DNA of 64,000 nucleotides from Gemmatimonadota bacterium (GCA_029863525.1 JAOTVL010000001.1:1-64000), one strand, 5' to 3'. Positions 26,286 to 35,337 are shown, counted from the first letter of the stretch. Numbers and translations are program-made. The notes: generated by a model not told the origin, from the sequence alone.

Positions 26286-27274
26286 CCGACGCCGGCGCGC
26301 TCGATCGACTGGCGAACTGGCCGCGCCTCACCCTGGCCCAGCTGCCCACACGGCTCCTCCAGGCACCGAGACTCTCGAGCGACCTGGGGGGTGGCCCGAT
26401 CTACATCAAGATGGACGCCGAAACCGGCTTCGCCCTCGGCGGAAACAAAGTGCGCAAGCTGGAATTCGAGCTGGCTCCGGCGCGTCTCGAGGGGGTCACG
26501 CACCTGGTCACCGCCGGGGGGCCGCAGTCGAACCACTGCCGGGTAACCGCCGCCTGTGCCGCTCGCCTCGGGTTGGCGTGCGTGCTCGTGACGAACGGGC
26601 CGGAGCCGGACCGCCCCACGGGGAACGCCCTACTCCATAGGCTATTCGGGGCCACGATCGAGACCGTGGAGGACCGAGCGCACCGCGCGGCCGGCATGGA
26701 AGCCGCGGCGAAAAGGATCGCCTCCTCAGGGGGCCGCGCGCTGGTCGTTCCCATCGGGGCATCGACGGGCCTGGGCTGCCTCGGCTACGCCACCGCGGCG
26801 ATCGAGCTGGTCACGCAACTCGACGCGCTCGGGGACGGTCGCTCCCAAACTGTCTTGATCGGATCGACCTCTTCGGGAGGCACGATGGCGGGGCTCCTCC
26901 TGGGCCTGGCGCTCCTGGGCCGTGACGACGTGCGACTCCTGGGCGTGAGCGCCGATGCGCCCGCCGATGAGCTCACGGACACCGCGCGAGCACTCGCCGC
27001 CGAGGGCGCGGAGCTCCTCGGGGCCGCGCCCGATCTGGGATCGATCCACCTGGAAACGATCGACGACCAGGTGGGCGCCGGCTACGGCATCCCGACGCCC
27101 GACTCCGACGCGGCGCTACGGGACTTCGCCCGACTCGAAGGGGTCGTGTTGGATCCGACCTACACGGCGAAGGCGGCGGCCGGCCTGATCAACCGACTCC
27201 GCACCGAAGCGCTTACCGCATCCGAGCGCGTGGTCTTCCTGCATTCGGGGGGCGCGCCGGGCCTGCTCTCCTGA
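26282..27274 (+). CDS. D-cysteine desulfhydrase / ACC-deaminase family PLP enzyme
   Basis: A 330-residue fold-type II PLP enzyme. 'FALGGNKVRKLEF' carries the Schiff-base Lys56, 'TAGGPQSNHCRVTAA' binds the substrate carboxylate, and 'GSTSSGGTMAGL' binds the PLP phosphate. Family members convert D-cysteine to pyruvate, sulfide and ammonia, or deaminate 1-aminocyclopropane-1-carboxylate; the sequence alone does not decide. It fits a set of D-amino-acid-handling genes in this window. Translation is coupled to the upstream 58-residue ORF. Confidence 0.85.
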   Translation: MTDAGALDRLANWPRLTLAQLPTRLLQAPRLSSDLGGGPIYIKMDAETGFALGGNKVRKLEFELAPARLEGVTHLVTAGGPQSNHCRVTAACAARLGLACVLVTNGPEPDRPTGNALLHRLFGATIETVEDRAHRAAGMEAAAKRIASSGGRALVVPIGASTGLGCLGYATAAIELVTQLDALGDGRSQTVLIGSTSSGGTMAGLLLGLALLGRDDVRLLGVSADAPADELTDTARALAAEGAELLGAAPDLGSIHLETIDDQVGAGYGIPTPDSDAALRDFARLEGVVLDPTYTAKAAAGLINRLRTEALTASERVVFLHSGGAPGLLS

Positions 27275-27280
27275 CCGGAC

Positions 27281-29797
27281 TCAGTCGAACCACCCCTGTA
27301 GGCTCTGCAAGACACCGAGCAGGTCCGGCTCCTCGTCGAGTACCGGCCGAAGCGGGTCCTCGCCGAGCCGCTCCATTCGCTCCGGTACGCTCACGATCGT
27401 GTGATCCGTGATGCGCAGCTCATGCGTCACCTCGTCCCACAAGAGTGGAGTGGAAACGGGCGCGGCCGGCTTGGGACGTACGGTGAACGGTGCCACGAGG
27501 AGTCGACCGTGACCGTTTTGCACGAAGTCGACGTAGACCTTTCCTTCCCGCCGCTCCGGGTTCCGGGTCAGAGTGGCGATGTCGGGGCGCTCCGACACGA
27601 CGACCTGTCCCAGGAGTTGGCCGAGCGAGCGCGATTGCTCGTAGGTGAGCCGCCGACCGAGCGGTACCAGGACGTGGATTCCGGAAGAGCCGCTGGTCTT
27701 TGGATAGGCGGGAAGCTCGATCTCCTCGCACAACTCCCGGATCGTGTTCGCCACGTCGACGACGTCGGTGAACGGAGCCTCTTTGGGGTCGAGATCGAGG
27801 ATGCACCAGTCGGGGGCGGCGAGGGTCTCGATCCGGCTGGACCACACGTGAAGGGGGATGGTGCCGAGATTGATGACGTACAATAGGGATTCGACGTCTT
27901 CGGCGACGAAGTACGACAGCTCCCGCTCCGAGCCTTCGCTCCACACCGTGACGGTCCGAATCCAGTCGGGGGCGTAGGGAGGAGCATCCTTCTGGAAGAA
28001 TGACTTCCCCTCGATGCCGTCCGGGTAGCGTGTCATGACCAGAGGACGATCCTCCAGGTACGGGAGCATCCACTCGGCGATCCGGCGATGGTACTCGATG
28101 AGGTCGCCCTTCGTGTAGCCCTCCGCCGGCCAGAAGACCTTGTCGAGGTTGGTGAACGCCACCGACCTCTCCTCGACGATCTCGACCGGCTCCGGCTCCG
28201 AATCGGAGCCATGAGCGACCGCGTCGAGCAGGCACTCTTCGACGCCGAGGTCGTCCCGGAAGCGCGCGAACGATGGCTGTCGCAGCAGACCCTGGGGCGT
28301 GACCTCCTTGTACTTCACCTCCGCCACCAGCGTCGGCCGCATCCAGTGGTGGCCCTTTCCCCTCGGGCGGGGCCCGGCGACGCACGGGCTCTCGTCGACC
28401 TCGAGAGCCTCCACCGTCCGGAGCACACCGTCCAGATCGGCGTCCTTGAATCCGCTCCCGACGCTTCCCAAGTAGACGAGGTTACCCTCCTCGTCGTACT
28501 GGCCCACATGCAACGAGCCGAAGCCACCTCGAGAGCCTTTCGGCTCGGTCCACCCGACCACCGCGAAGTCGCCCGTGTGCACCGTGCGAACCTTGACCCA
28601 ACTCTTGGAGCGACCGCCCCGGTAGGTCGAGTCCGCCTTCTTGGCGACGATGCCTTCGAGTCGCATCCGCTCGACGTGTCGGTACATCACCTCGCCCTGC
28701 TCCGGGATGTGATCCACGAAGCGGATCGGGCCCACAGTCGGCAGGACTTCCCTGAGCAGCGCCTTCCGCTCGAGCAGTGGCAGCGAGCGGAGGTCGAACC
28801 CCTCCACGCCGAGAAGGTCGAATGCATAGAAAAGGGCCGGCAGCTCGACGCTGGCTCTGAGCGCGTCGGTTCGATTCAGAATCCGGCCGCGCTTCTGGAG
28901 TCGTGAAAACGAGGGCTTCCCCTCCGCGTCGTTGACGACGACTTCCCCGTCCAGCACCAGGTCCTCGAAGGGCAGTCCCCGTACGGCCCTCGCGATCTCG
29001 GGGAAAGTCGCGGTCAGGTCGTGTCCCTTTCGCGACCGCAGGAACGCCTCGCGCCGGCTCCGCTCCGCGAGGAGCCTGTACCCGTCGTACTTGATCTCGA
29101 ACACCCAACCTTCCCGCGAAAACGGCCGCTCCTGTGAGGACGCGAGCATCAGTTCAACCCCCTTCGCTCGCACGATCCCAGCGCGCGCGCCGGCTCGCTC
29201 CACTCGAGCCGCGATGGCCTCCGCGTGCTCGTCCGCCCGGGGGAACTCGTCCACGGTCAGGCCCGAGTAGATGGAGTCGTCCGGATAGTCCTCGGTCGAG
29301 GAGTCCGGGTCGAGGTAGGCGTCCCGCTCTTTGATGAAGAGCCAGGAATTCGGCGCCTGTTTCGTCTTCACCAACGTCCATCTGCCGACGAGCTTATGAC
29401 CCCTCAGCTCAAAGAGGAGCTTGCCCTTCTCGAGCCCCTCGTGCGGATCCTCGATTGGAACCCACACGCCACGATCCCACACGATCATCGCGCCCGCACC
29501 ATACTCGCCCTCGGGTATGACACCCTCGAATTCGGCGTACTCGAGGGGGTGGTCCTCGGTCTGCATGGCCAATCGTTTGTCGTCTTGGTTCGGAGATGGT
29601 CCCTTGGGGATCGCCCAGGAGAGGAGCACCCCGTCCAGCTCCAGACGGAGATCCCAGTGGAGGCTCCGTGCGGCGTGCTTCTGCACCACGAAAATACTCC
29701 CCCCCGCGACCACACGACCGCCGAACGGTTCCGGCGTCCGGGAGGCCTTCCGCTTCTCGCGGTACGTCGTGAGGCGGTCGTCGCGGCTCGGGTTCAT
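27281..29797 (-). CDS. ligD: DNA ligase D, three-domain NHEJ enzyme
   Basis: An 838-residue protein in the order 3'-phosphoesterase, ligase, polymerase/primase. The PE domain (1-190) has His41, His47, Asp49 and His83 in 'KHAARSLHWDLRLE' and 'TEDHPLEY'. The ATP-dependent ligase (about 210-520) has 'FEIKYDGYRLLA' with adenylated Lys236. The POL domain (about 545-838) opens with 'FTNLDKVFWPAEGYTKGDLIEYH' (quoted in part) and ends 'WFD'. This equals the Pseudomonas LigD architecture and length. It acts with Ku, 2.2 kb away, to repair double-strand breaks without a sister copy. Confidence 0.97.
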   Translation of the reverse strand: MNPSRDDRLTTYREKRKASRTPEPFGGRVVAGGSIFVVQKHAARSLHWDLRLELDGVLLSWAIPKGPSPNQDDKRLAMQTEDHPLEYAEFEGVIPEGEYGAGAMIVWDRGVWVPIEDPHEGLEKGKLLFELRGHKLVGRWTLVKTKQAPNSWLFIKERDAYLDPDSSTEDYPDDSIYSGLTVDEFPRADEHAEAIAARVERAGARAGIVRAKGVELMLASSQERPFSREGWVFEIKYDGYRLLAERSRREAFLRSRKGHDLTATFPEIARAVRGLPFEDLVLDGEVVVNDAEGKPSFSRLQKRGRILNRTDALRASVELPALFYAFDLLGVEGFDLRSLPLLERKALLREVLPTVGPIRFVDHIPEQGEVMYRHVERMRLEGIVAKKADSTYRGGRSKSWVKVRTVHTGDFAVVGWTEPKGSRGGFGSLHVGQYDEEGNLVYLGSVGSGFKDADLDGVLRTVEALEVDESPCVAGPRPRGKGHHWMRPTLVAEVKYKEVTPQGLLRQPSFARFRDDLGVEECLLDAVAHGSDSEPEPVEIVEERSVAFTNLDKVFWPAEGYTKGDLIEYHRRIAEWMLPYLEDRPLVMTRYPDGIEGKSFFQKDAPPYAPDWIRTVTVWSEGSERELSYFVAEDVESLLYVINLGTIPLHVWSSRIETLAAPDWCILDLDPKEAPFTDVVDVANTIRELCEEIELPAYPKTSGSSGIHVLVPLGRRLTYEQSRSLGQLLGQVVVSERPDIATLTRNPERREGKVYVDFVQNGHGRLLVAPFTVRPKPAAPVSTPLLWDEVTHELRITDHTIVSVPERMERLGEDPLRPVLDEEPDLLGVLQSLQGWFD

Positions 29798-29950
29798 CGG
29801 GTCACTTCGTCCAGTCGGTCATTGTGGCTCACCTCACCCGGAGAAGGTACCGCGCCCCAGCCCGACTTCGCGCCCTTGCTCAGACCTCACCCCGAAGTGC
29901 ATTCGCTAACTTGGGGCGCCACCGTACCGACGAACTCAGATCCGCGCGCC

Positions 29951-30856
29951 ATGTCCCCCTTCGGACCCTCGGGACCGCCCGACTCCCTGCGAGGCAAGAC
30001 CTACTCGGTCATCTTCGGACACGACGACCTCAAGGGGCAGGCCTTCGACGGCGTGCTGATCATCGCCATCCTGGCCAGCGTCCTCGCGTTGATGCTCGAC
30101 TCGGTGGCGAGCATTCACGAGCGCCACACGAGGACACTCCTCCTGGTCGAGTGGGGCTTCACCCTGCTCTTCACGTTGGAGTACCTCCTGAGGCTTTGGT
30201 GCGTGCGCAGGAAATGGGCGTACGCGCGGTCGTTCTTCGGCGTGATCGATCTGCTGTCGGTGCTCCCGACCTACGTCAGCCTGATCCTCCCGGGCGGCCA
30301 ATTCCTGGTCGTCGTCCGCATCCTCCGTGTGGTGCGCGTCTTCAGGGTCTTCAAGCTCGTGCGCTTCCTCGGAGAGGCGAACGTGCTCACCGGTGCTCTG
30401 CGCCGAGCGCGTTTCAAGATCGTGGTCTTCGTCGTTGCGGTGCTGTGCGCGGTCGTCGTGGTCGGGTCCGTAATGTTCGTCATCGAAGGCCCGGCCTCCG
30501 GTTTCACCAGCATTCCGAGGGGCGTGTACTGGGCGATCGTCACGCTGACGACGGTGGGGTACGGAGACATCGCGCCGCAGACCCCGATCGGGCAGGCGAT
30601 CGCGGCGTTCGTGATGGTGCTCGGCTACGGCATCATCGCAGTGCCGACCGGAATCGTGACCGCGGAGCTCACTCGCTCACCCGAATCGACCGCTTCGGGC
30701 CTCGTCAACTCGTGCCCGGGCTGCGAGCGCATGGAGACCGACCTCGACGCTCGGTTTTGCAGGTTCTGCGGGACCGGTCTAGACGCTCCCAGCCCATTGA
30801 AAGGAGCGCAAAGGGACCCCGAGGTACCCCCTGTAGGCGGCCCGAGCGAGTTCTAG
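29951..30856 (+). CDS. voltage-gated-type potassium channel with a C-terminal zinc ribbon
   Basis: A 301-residue six-helix channel. S1 to S3 lie at about 33-112, S4 at 119-140 has regularly spaced Arg (VVRILRVVRVFRVFKLVRF), and a pore helix leads to the selectivity filter TVGYGD at 201-206. S6 follows at about 208-232. The cytoplasmic tail carries 'CPGCERMETDLDARFCRFCG', a CxxC...CxxC zinc-ribbon rarely seen on such channels. It likely conducts K+ in response to voltage. Its stop overlaps the exchanger's stop as CTAG. Confidence 0.9.
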   Translation: MSPFGPSGPPDSLRGKTYSVIFGHDDLKGQAFDGVLIIAILASVLALMLDSVASIHERHTRTLLLVEWGFTLLFTLEYLLRLWCVRRKWAYARSFFGVIDLLSVLPTYVSLILPGGQFLVVVRILRVVRVFRVFKLVRFLGEANVLTGALRRARFKIVVFVVAVLCAVVVVGSVMFVIEGPASGFTSIPRGVYWAIVTLTTVGYGDIAPQTPIGQAIAAFVMVLGYGIIAVPTGIVTAELTRSPESTASGLVNSCPGCERMETDLDARFCRFCGTGLDAPSPLKGAQRDPEVPPVGGPSEF

Positions 30857-31899
30857 GGCACCGGCCTGACTCCGAGGATGCTCGTGACGCCGAAGGCCTC
30901 GAGCGTCATCCAAATGCCGAATCCGATGTAAAGACCCATCATGACGTGGGACTCGCGCATCGACAGACGCATGTCTCGAAGCATGAAGACCAGCATGACG
31001 ACCGTGGCCACCACGAGGAAGACCATCATGGGGACGATCTGCGTGTAGTTGATCACGATCGCACCCGTAAACATCACGCCGGCTGGCACGGCAACGAGTA
31101 GATCGAACACATTGCTTCCCAAGACGTTCGAGACGCTCGACTCCGTCCGTCCCAGCACAGAGGCTCGTACGCTTACGAACGTATCGGGCAGCGACGTGGC
31201 GGCGGCCACGATGGTCATGCCCCACAGGAAGGTGGGAGTCTGCAGCCGATCGCCCAGCGTGATCGCGACCCTGAGCAACATCTCCACGCCCACGAGGATG
31301 ACCGCGATGCATCCCAGGAGGATCCCCCACTGCTTGAGGGCGTTGACCCCTTCTTTCCGCGGATGATCGTCGCGCTGGCGCTTCACCTCCTCCAACTGGA
31401 TGAAGATGTAGAGCCCGTAGAGGAGCAGGGGGAACATGGCCAAGAAGGGCGTGAACACGCCCTGGTAGATCGCTCGCCCACCGCCGTTGATCACCGGATC
31501 GAGACCGTTGTAAATCACCGCAAGGCTGAGCACGAGCATCAACACCGCCACGGAGACGAGGTAGAACTGACCCTCTCGATACACCATGTCCCGGTTGGCC
31601 TCGAGCGGTCGCCCGCGTGCGTAGACGGAAAACGCCGGGATGACCAGAATGTTGAAGATCGCCGAACCGATGATGGCCGAGAGCCCGAGCTCGAAGTCAT
31701 GGTGAACCGGGAACGCGAGCAACGCCGTCACCAACTCGGGCATACTCGATGCCACCGCGAGGAGGACCGAGCCCTTGACCGCATCGGGAATCCCGTAGTG
31801 CTCCGCAAGCTGGTGCGTCGCCTCCTCGAGCCGAGAGCACGAGAACCACAGGAGCGCGGCCCCAGTAAGGGTACCGCCCAGGAGCAGGGCGTATGTCAT
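30853..31899 (-). CDS. sodium/calcium exchanger family antiporter
   Basis: A 348-residue inner-membrane protein with about ten helices in two inverted halves. The paired family motifs are 'LLAVASSMPELVTALLA' and 'GSAIFNILVIPA' in the first half, and 'TIVAAATSLPDTFVSVRAS' and 'GSNVFDLLVAVP' in the second. This is the Ca:cation antiporter (CaCA) signature; Ca2+/Na+ or Ca2+/H+ exchange is expected. The central loop 'EEVKRQRDDHPRKEG' is charged and cytoplasmic. It converges with the channel gene at a shared CTAG stop and diverges from ku. Confidence 0.9.
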   Translation of the reverse strand: MTYALLLGGTLTGAALLWFSCSRLEEATHQLAEHYGIPDAVKGSVLLAVASSMPELVTALLAFPVHHDFELGLSAIIGSAIFNILVIPAFSVYARGRPLEANRDMVYREGQFYLVSVAVLMLVLSLAVIYNGLDPVINGGGRAIYQGVFTPFLAMFPLLLYGLYIFIQLEEVKRQRDDHPRKEGVNALKQWGILLGCIAVILVGVEMLLRVAITLGDRLQTPTFLWGMTIVAAATSLPDTFVSVRASVLGRTESSVSNVLGSNVFDLLVAVPAGVMFTGAIVINYTQIVPMMVFLVVATVVMLVFMLRDMRLSMRESHVMMGLYIGFGIWMTLEAFGVTSILGVRPVP

Positions 31900-31972
31900 C
31901 GCGCGAAGCTGCGCGCGCTATGAGGCGAAGGCAAGCCGCAGCGGTTGGGAAGCGTTGCGACCGGTCCCGGTT

Positions 31973-31986
31973 GGAACATATGTTTT
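31973..31986. promoter_or_regulatory. LexA-like (SOS-box-type) palindrome upstream of ku
   Basis: GGAACATATGTTTT contains the perfect 10-base palindrome AACATATGTT (31975-31984). Compared with the Gram-positive/actinobacterial LexA box CGAAC-N4-GTTCG it matches GAAC-ATAT-GTT plus a T for the final C. It lies 6 bases before the preferred ku start at 31992, in the 90-base divergent region shared with the exchanger. No other near-match was noticed by eye in the intergenic gaps I scanned. LexA control of ku is inference. Confidence 0.5.
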
Positions 31987-31991
31987 CGCCC

Positions 31992-32876
31992 ATGGCTGCT
32001 CGCGCGATCGGTACCTCGACCATTGCCTTCGGGCTCGTCTCGCTCCCCGTGAAGATCTACTCGGCGGGCGAGTCGTCTCGGAAGATCTCCTTCAACATGA
32101 TTTGGAAGGAACGGGGGGTCCGGGTACGACAGCAGTACGTCGACCCCGCCGACGGGACCGTGGTGCCGCGCGAAGAAATCGTGAAGGGATACGAGTTTGC
32201 GAAGGACCAGTACGTGCTCTTCACGGATGAAGAGCTCGAGGTGGTTCAGGCACCGAAGTCGGACGAGATCGAAATCGTCAGCTTCGTGCCCGCAGACACA
32301 GTACCGCGGCTCTTCTTCAACAAGGCCTATTACCTCGGACCCGACAAAGGCGGGGGTCGAGCCTATCGCTTGCTCTCCGCGGCGCTCTCGGACACCAAAC
32401 GGGTCGCCATTGCAAAGCACGCCACTCGCGGAAAGCAATACGTGGTCATGATCCGTCCGCACGAAGACGGACTCCTCATGGAGCAGCTTTACTACGAGGA
32501 CGAGATCAGGTCGTTCGAGGAAGTGCCCCGCGACGACGGGGAAGTGAATGAGGCCGAGCTCCAGCTGGCGAAACAACTCATCGACCAGGCGGCCGCCGAG
32601 TCGTTCGATCCGGCACAGTTCACCGACGAGGTCCGCGAAAAGACCCTGGAACTCATCCAGAAGAAGGTCGACGGCGAAGAGATCACCGCGGCCCCCGCGG
32701 AAGAGTCGAAGGGCAAGATCATCGATCTCATGGCCGCTCTGAAGGCTTCCATCGAGGAAGACGCGTCCGACTCCGACAGCCAACGCAAGCCCGCGACCCG
32801 GGCCGGAAAGAAGACCGGTGCCAAGAAGTCGTCAGGTAAGAAGAAGTCAGCGGGAAAGAAGGCCGCCTCGGGCTGA
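31992..32876 (+). CDS. ku: non-homologous end-joining protein Ku
   Basis: A 294-residue bacterial Ku that forms a homodimeric ring on DNA ends and recruits LigD. The N-terminus 'MAARAIGTSTIAFGLVSLPV' is the family hallmark, and the ring and dimer core run to about residue 245. The last 35 residues are Lys/Ser/Ala-rich ('KKTGAKKSSGKKKSAGKK'), a basic tail like those of mycobacterial Ku that add DNA binding. The ATG at 31992 is chosen by homology; an ATG at 31980 lies within the LexA-like palindrome. A MerR-TPR gene follows after 22 bases, likely cotranscribed. Confidence 0.96.
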   Translation: MAARAIGTSTIAFGLVSLPVKIYSAGESSRKISFNMIWKERGVRVRQQYVDPADGTVVPREEIVKGYEFAKDQYVLFTDEELEVVQAPKSDEIEIVSFVPADTVPRLFFNKAYYLGPDKGGGRAYRLLSAALSDTKRVAIAKHATRGKQYVVMIRPHEDGLLMEQLYYEDEIRSFEEVPRDDGEVNEAELQLAKQLIDQAAAESFDPAQFTDEVREKTLELIQKKVDGEEITAAPAEESKGKIIDLMAALKASIEEDASDSDSQRKPATRAGKKTGAKKSSGKKKSAGKKAASG

Positions 32877-32898
32877 CGTCCCTTCGGTCGCGTCCGAC

Positions 32899-33741
32899 AT
32901 GAAGGGATACACCACCCGCGAGGTCGCCGAAGTCCTCGGCCTTTCCACGTCCCGGATCCTCTCCTGGACCCGGCGGGGCCTCATCTCTCCGAAGCGAGGG
33001 CCACGGGGCGCGTACATCTTCTCGTTCCAGGACATCATCCTTCTGCGCACCGCGAGAGAGCTCTTGGACGCGAACGTGCCGCCGCGACGTGTGAGCGCGG
33101 CCCTGGAGGCCCTTCGAGACCAGCTCCCGGTGGGGCGTCCGTTGAGCGCCGTCACGATATCCGCTGTGGGCGATCGGGTGCTCGTCCGCGACGAAGAGGC
33201 CGTTTGGGAACCCGACTCAGGGCAATTGAGCATCGATTTCAGCGTTCACGAGGTCGCCGAGGCGACCACACCGATCGCCCGCGCAGCCCTCGAACAAGCC
33301 GGGCGCGACGAGGGGATGAGCGCCGACGACTGGTATGATTCCGCTGTCGACCTGGAGGCGGTCTCTACCCACGAGGCGATCGAGGCCTATCGACGCTCGC
33401 TGGAGCTCGATCCGACCCATTCCGACGCACACCTCAATCTCGGGCGACTCCTCCACGAGGAGGGTCGCATCGGCGAAGCCGAGGAACACTACCGCCACGC
33501 CGCGAGCGCCGACCCCCATAGCGCGCGGGCATTTTACAACCTGGGGGTGGCGTTGGAGGACCAAGCGTCGACGACGGGCGCCATGGAGGCGTACGAGGCC
33601 GCGCTACGCCTCGACCCGGAGCTCGCAGTGGCGCACTTCAACCTCTCGCGGCTCTTCGAAGCCGAAGGTCACAGGGCCGAGGCGCTCTCGCATCTGGCCC
33701 AATACAAACGGCTCCTGGACCGTGGCGGGATCGGCGCCTGA
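32899..33741 (+). CDS. MerR-type DNA-binding domain fused to TPR repeats
   Basis: A 280-residue protein. Residues 1-70 form a MerR-like winged helix ('MKGYTTREVAEVLGLSTSRI', then 'SWTRRGLISPKRGPRGAYIF'). A linker of about 75 residues follows, then three TPR-type repeats (about 150-275; 'AIEAYRRSLELDPTHSDAHLNLG' in part, 'AFYNLGVALEDQ', 'HFNLSRLFEAEGHRAEALSHL'). No effector-binding domain of known type is visible. The position 22 bases after ku suggests a regulator or partner of the NHEJ genes; this is inference. Convergent with the POT transporter gene. Confidence 0.82.
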   Translation: MKGYTTREVAEVLGLSTSRILSWTRRGLISPKRGPRGAYIFSFQDIILLRTARELLDANVPPRRVSAALEALRDQLPVGRPLSAVTISAVGDRVLVRDEEAVWEPDSGQLSIDFSVHEVAEATTPIARAALEQAGRDEGMSADDWYDSAVDLEAVSTHEAIEAYRRSLELDPTHSDAHLNLGRLLHEEGRIGEAEEHYRHAASADPHSARAFYNLGVALEDQASTTGAMEAYEAALRLDPELAVAHFNLSRLFEAEGHRAEALSHLAQYKRLLDRGGIGA

Positions 33742-33754
33742 ATCCGCCCTATCC

Positions 33755-35263
33755 CTACTTCGCCCCGCCGAGCAGCGGCTTGACCTTGGGGCTGACCACG
33801 ATCGCGACGATTCCCACACCGCCGATGATCATGGCCACCGTCCGGAAGAGGTCGGTCGGCATCATGTTCTCGAGCTGTCCTCCAACGAGCCCCGCGAAGA
33901 GGTTTCCGAGCGCGGCACCGACGAACCAGATGCCCATCATCTGACCGACCCGTCTCTTCGGCGAGAGCTTCGTGATGGCCGACAAACCGATCGGGGAGAT
34001 ACAGAGCTCGCCGACGGTGTGCAGGAAGTACGTCACCACGAGCCAAGCGGGCGACACGAGATTGTCGGGCGAAGCGTTCGCCGCGCCCCACGCGAGCACG
34101 AAGAAGCCCGCGGCGAGCCCGAGGAGTCCGAGGCCCGCCTTCATGGGAATGGAGGGATTCACCTGCCTGGAATCGAGCCAAACCCAGAGCATGCCGAACA
34201 CGGGCGCCAACAGGATGATGAACCCTGCGTTGATCGACTGCAGCGTCGACGCCGGAATCTCGAATCCGAAGATGCTACGATCGGTGAGGTCCCGAGCGAA
34301 GAGGTTCAGAGACGTCCCCGCCTGCTCGAATCCCGACCAAAAGACTGCGATCAGAAGGAACAGCCAGAAGATGACCGCCATCTTCTTGTTCTCTTCCGCA
34401 GTGTGGCCGCCGAGCGTCCAGACGTACACGAAGTAGCCGGCGACCAAGACCAACACGCCTTGGCCGAGCCTCGTGGCGATCTGCGTGATCGTCACGGGAA
34501 TGGTTCCCGTGTACACCAGGTACCCGAAGGCGGTCACGCCGGCGAGGATCGCGAAGAAGGTGCCGAAGAACTTCCTCGACATGGCCGCGACCTCTTCGGG
34601 CCGCTTGTCCGTCGTCAGGTGCCCGATGTCGCCGAGGTACGGCTGCCCAAGTCGGTATTGGATGAGTCCCAGGACCATCCCGATCCCGGCTGCGCCGAAG
34701 CCCCAATGCCATTGATATCCCTCGCCCAGGAAGCCCGTGACGAGTGGGCCGAAGAACGCGCCCAGGTTGATCCCCATGTAGAAGACGGAGAAGCCGGCGT
34801 CCCGTCGCGCCCCACCCTCGGGGTACAGATCCCCCACGATCGTCGAGACGTTCGGCTTCAACAGGCCGGTTCCACAGATGATGAAGAACAGCCCCAGGAA
34901 GAACGTGAACGTCCCTGGCACCGCCATCGTGAAGTGACCGGCTGCGATGATCCAGCCTCCGACCCAAATCGCCTTGCGTTGACCCCAGAGGTTGTCCGCG
35001 ACCCACCCGCCCGGGAGCGCCAGGATATAGACCAGGCTCGTGTACAATCCGTAGATCGCGCCAGCGGTGGTGACGTCGAATCCCATACCGGGGTTTGCCC
35101 CGATCGTGGCGGTCGTCATGAAGAGCGTGAGCAGCGCACGCATGCCGTAGTAGGAGAATCGCTCCCACATCTCGGTGAAGAAGAGCGTGGCGAGGCCGCG
35201 CGGATGGCCCATGAAGGACTTGCCGCCCGTAGCGGTCATTGCAGCTTCCGACGTCGTGGTCAC
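33755..35263 (-). CDS. proton-dependent oligopeptide transporter (POT/PTR2, MFS)
   Basis: A 502-residue inner-membrane protein with 12-14 helices. Diagnostic motifs: 'FTEMWERFSYYGMRALL' (ExxERFxYY on TM1, proton coupling) and 'VFYMGINLGAFFGPLVTGFLG' (PTR2 signature). It imports di- and tripeptides with H+. The frame starts at a GTG; an ATG eight codons later (35239) has GGAAG at good spacing and may be the true start. It supplies substrates for the peptidases in this window. It is divergent from the 61-residue membrane protein, with a palindrome between. Confidence 0.93.
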   Translation of the reverse strand: MTTTSEAAMTATGGKSFMGHPRGLATLFFTEMWERFSYYGMRALLTLFMTTATIGANPGMGFDVTTAGAIYGLYTSLVYILALPGGWVADNLWGQRKAIWVGGWIIAAGHFTMAVPGTFTFFLGLFFIICGTGLLKPNVSTIVGDLYPEGGARRDAGFSVFYMGINLGAFFGPLVTGFLGEGYQWHWGFGAAGIGMVLGLIQYRLGQPYLGDIGHLTTDKRPEEVAAMSRKFFGTFFAILAGVTAFGYLVYTGTIPVTITQIATRLGQGVLVLVAGYFVYVWTLGGHTAEENKKMAVIFWLFLLIAVFWSGFEQAGTSLNLFARDLTDRSIFGFEIPASTLQSINAGFIILLAPVFGMLWVWLDSRQVNPSIPMKAGLGLLGLAAGFFVLAWGAANASPDNLVSPAWLVVTYFLHTVGELCISPIGLSAITKLSPKRRVGQMMGIWFVGAALGNLFAGLVGGQLENMMPTDLFRTVAMIIGGVGIVAIVVSPKVKPLLGGAK

Positions 35264-35337
35264 GGCAGGAATCGTACTCCGTTGCGTGGGACGAACGCGA
35301 TCGGCTCAGGCCGCCCGCGCCCTCGTAATCGGTGTTC

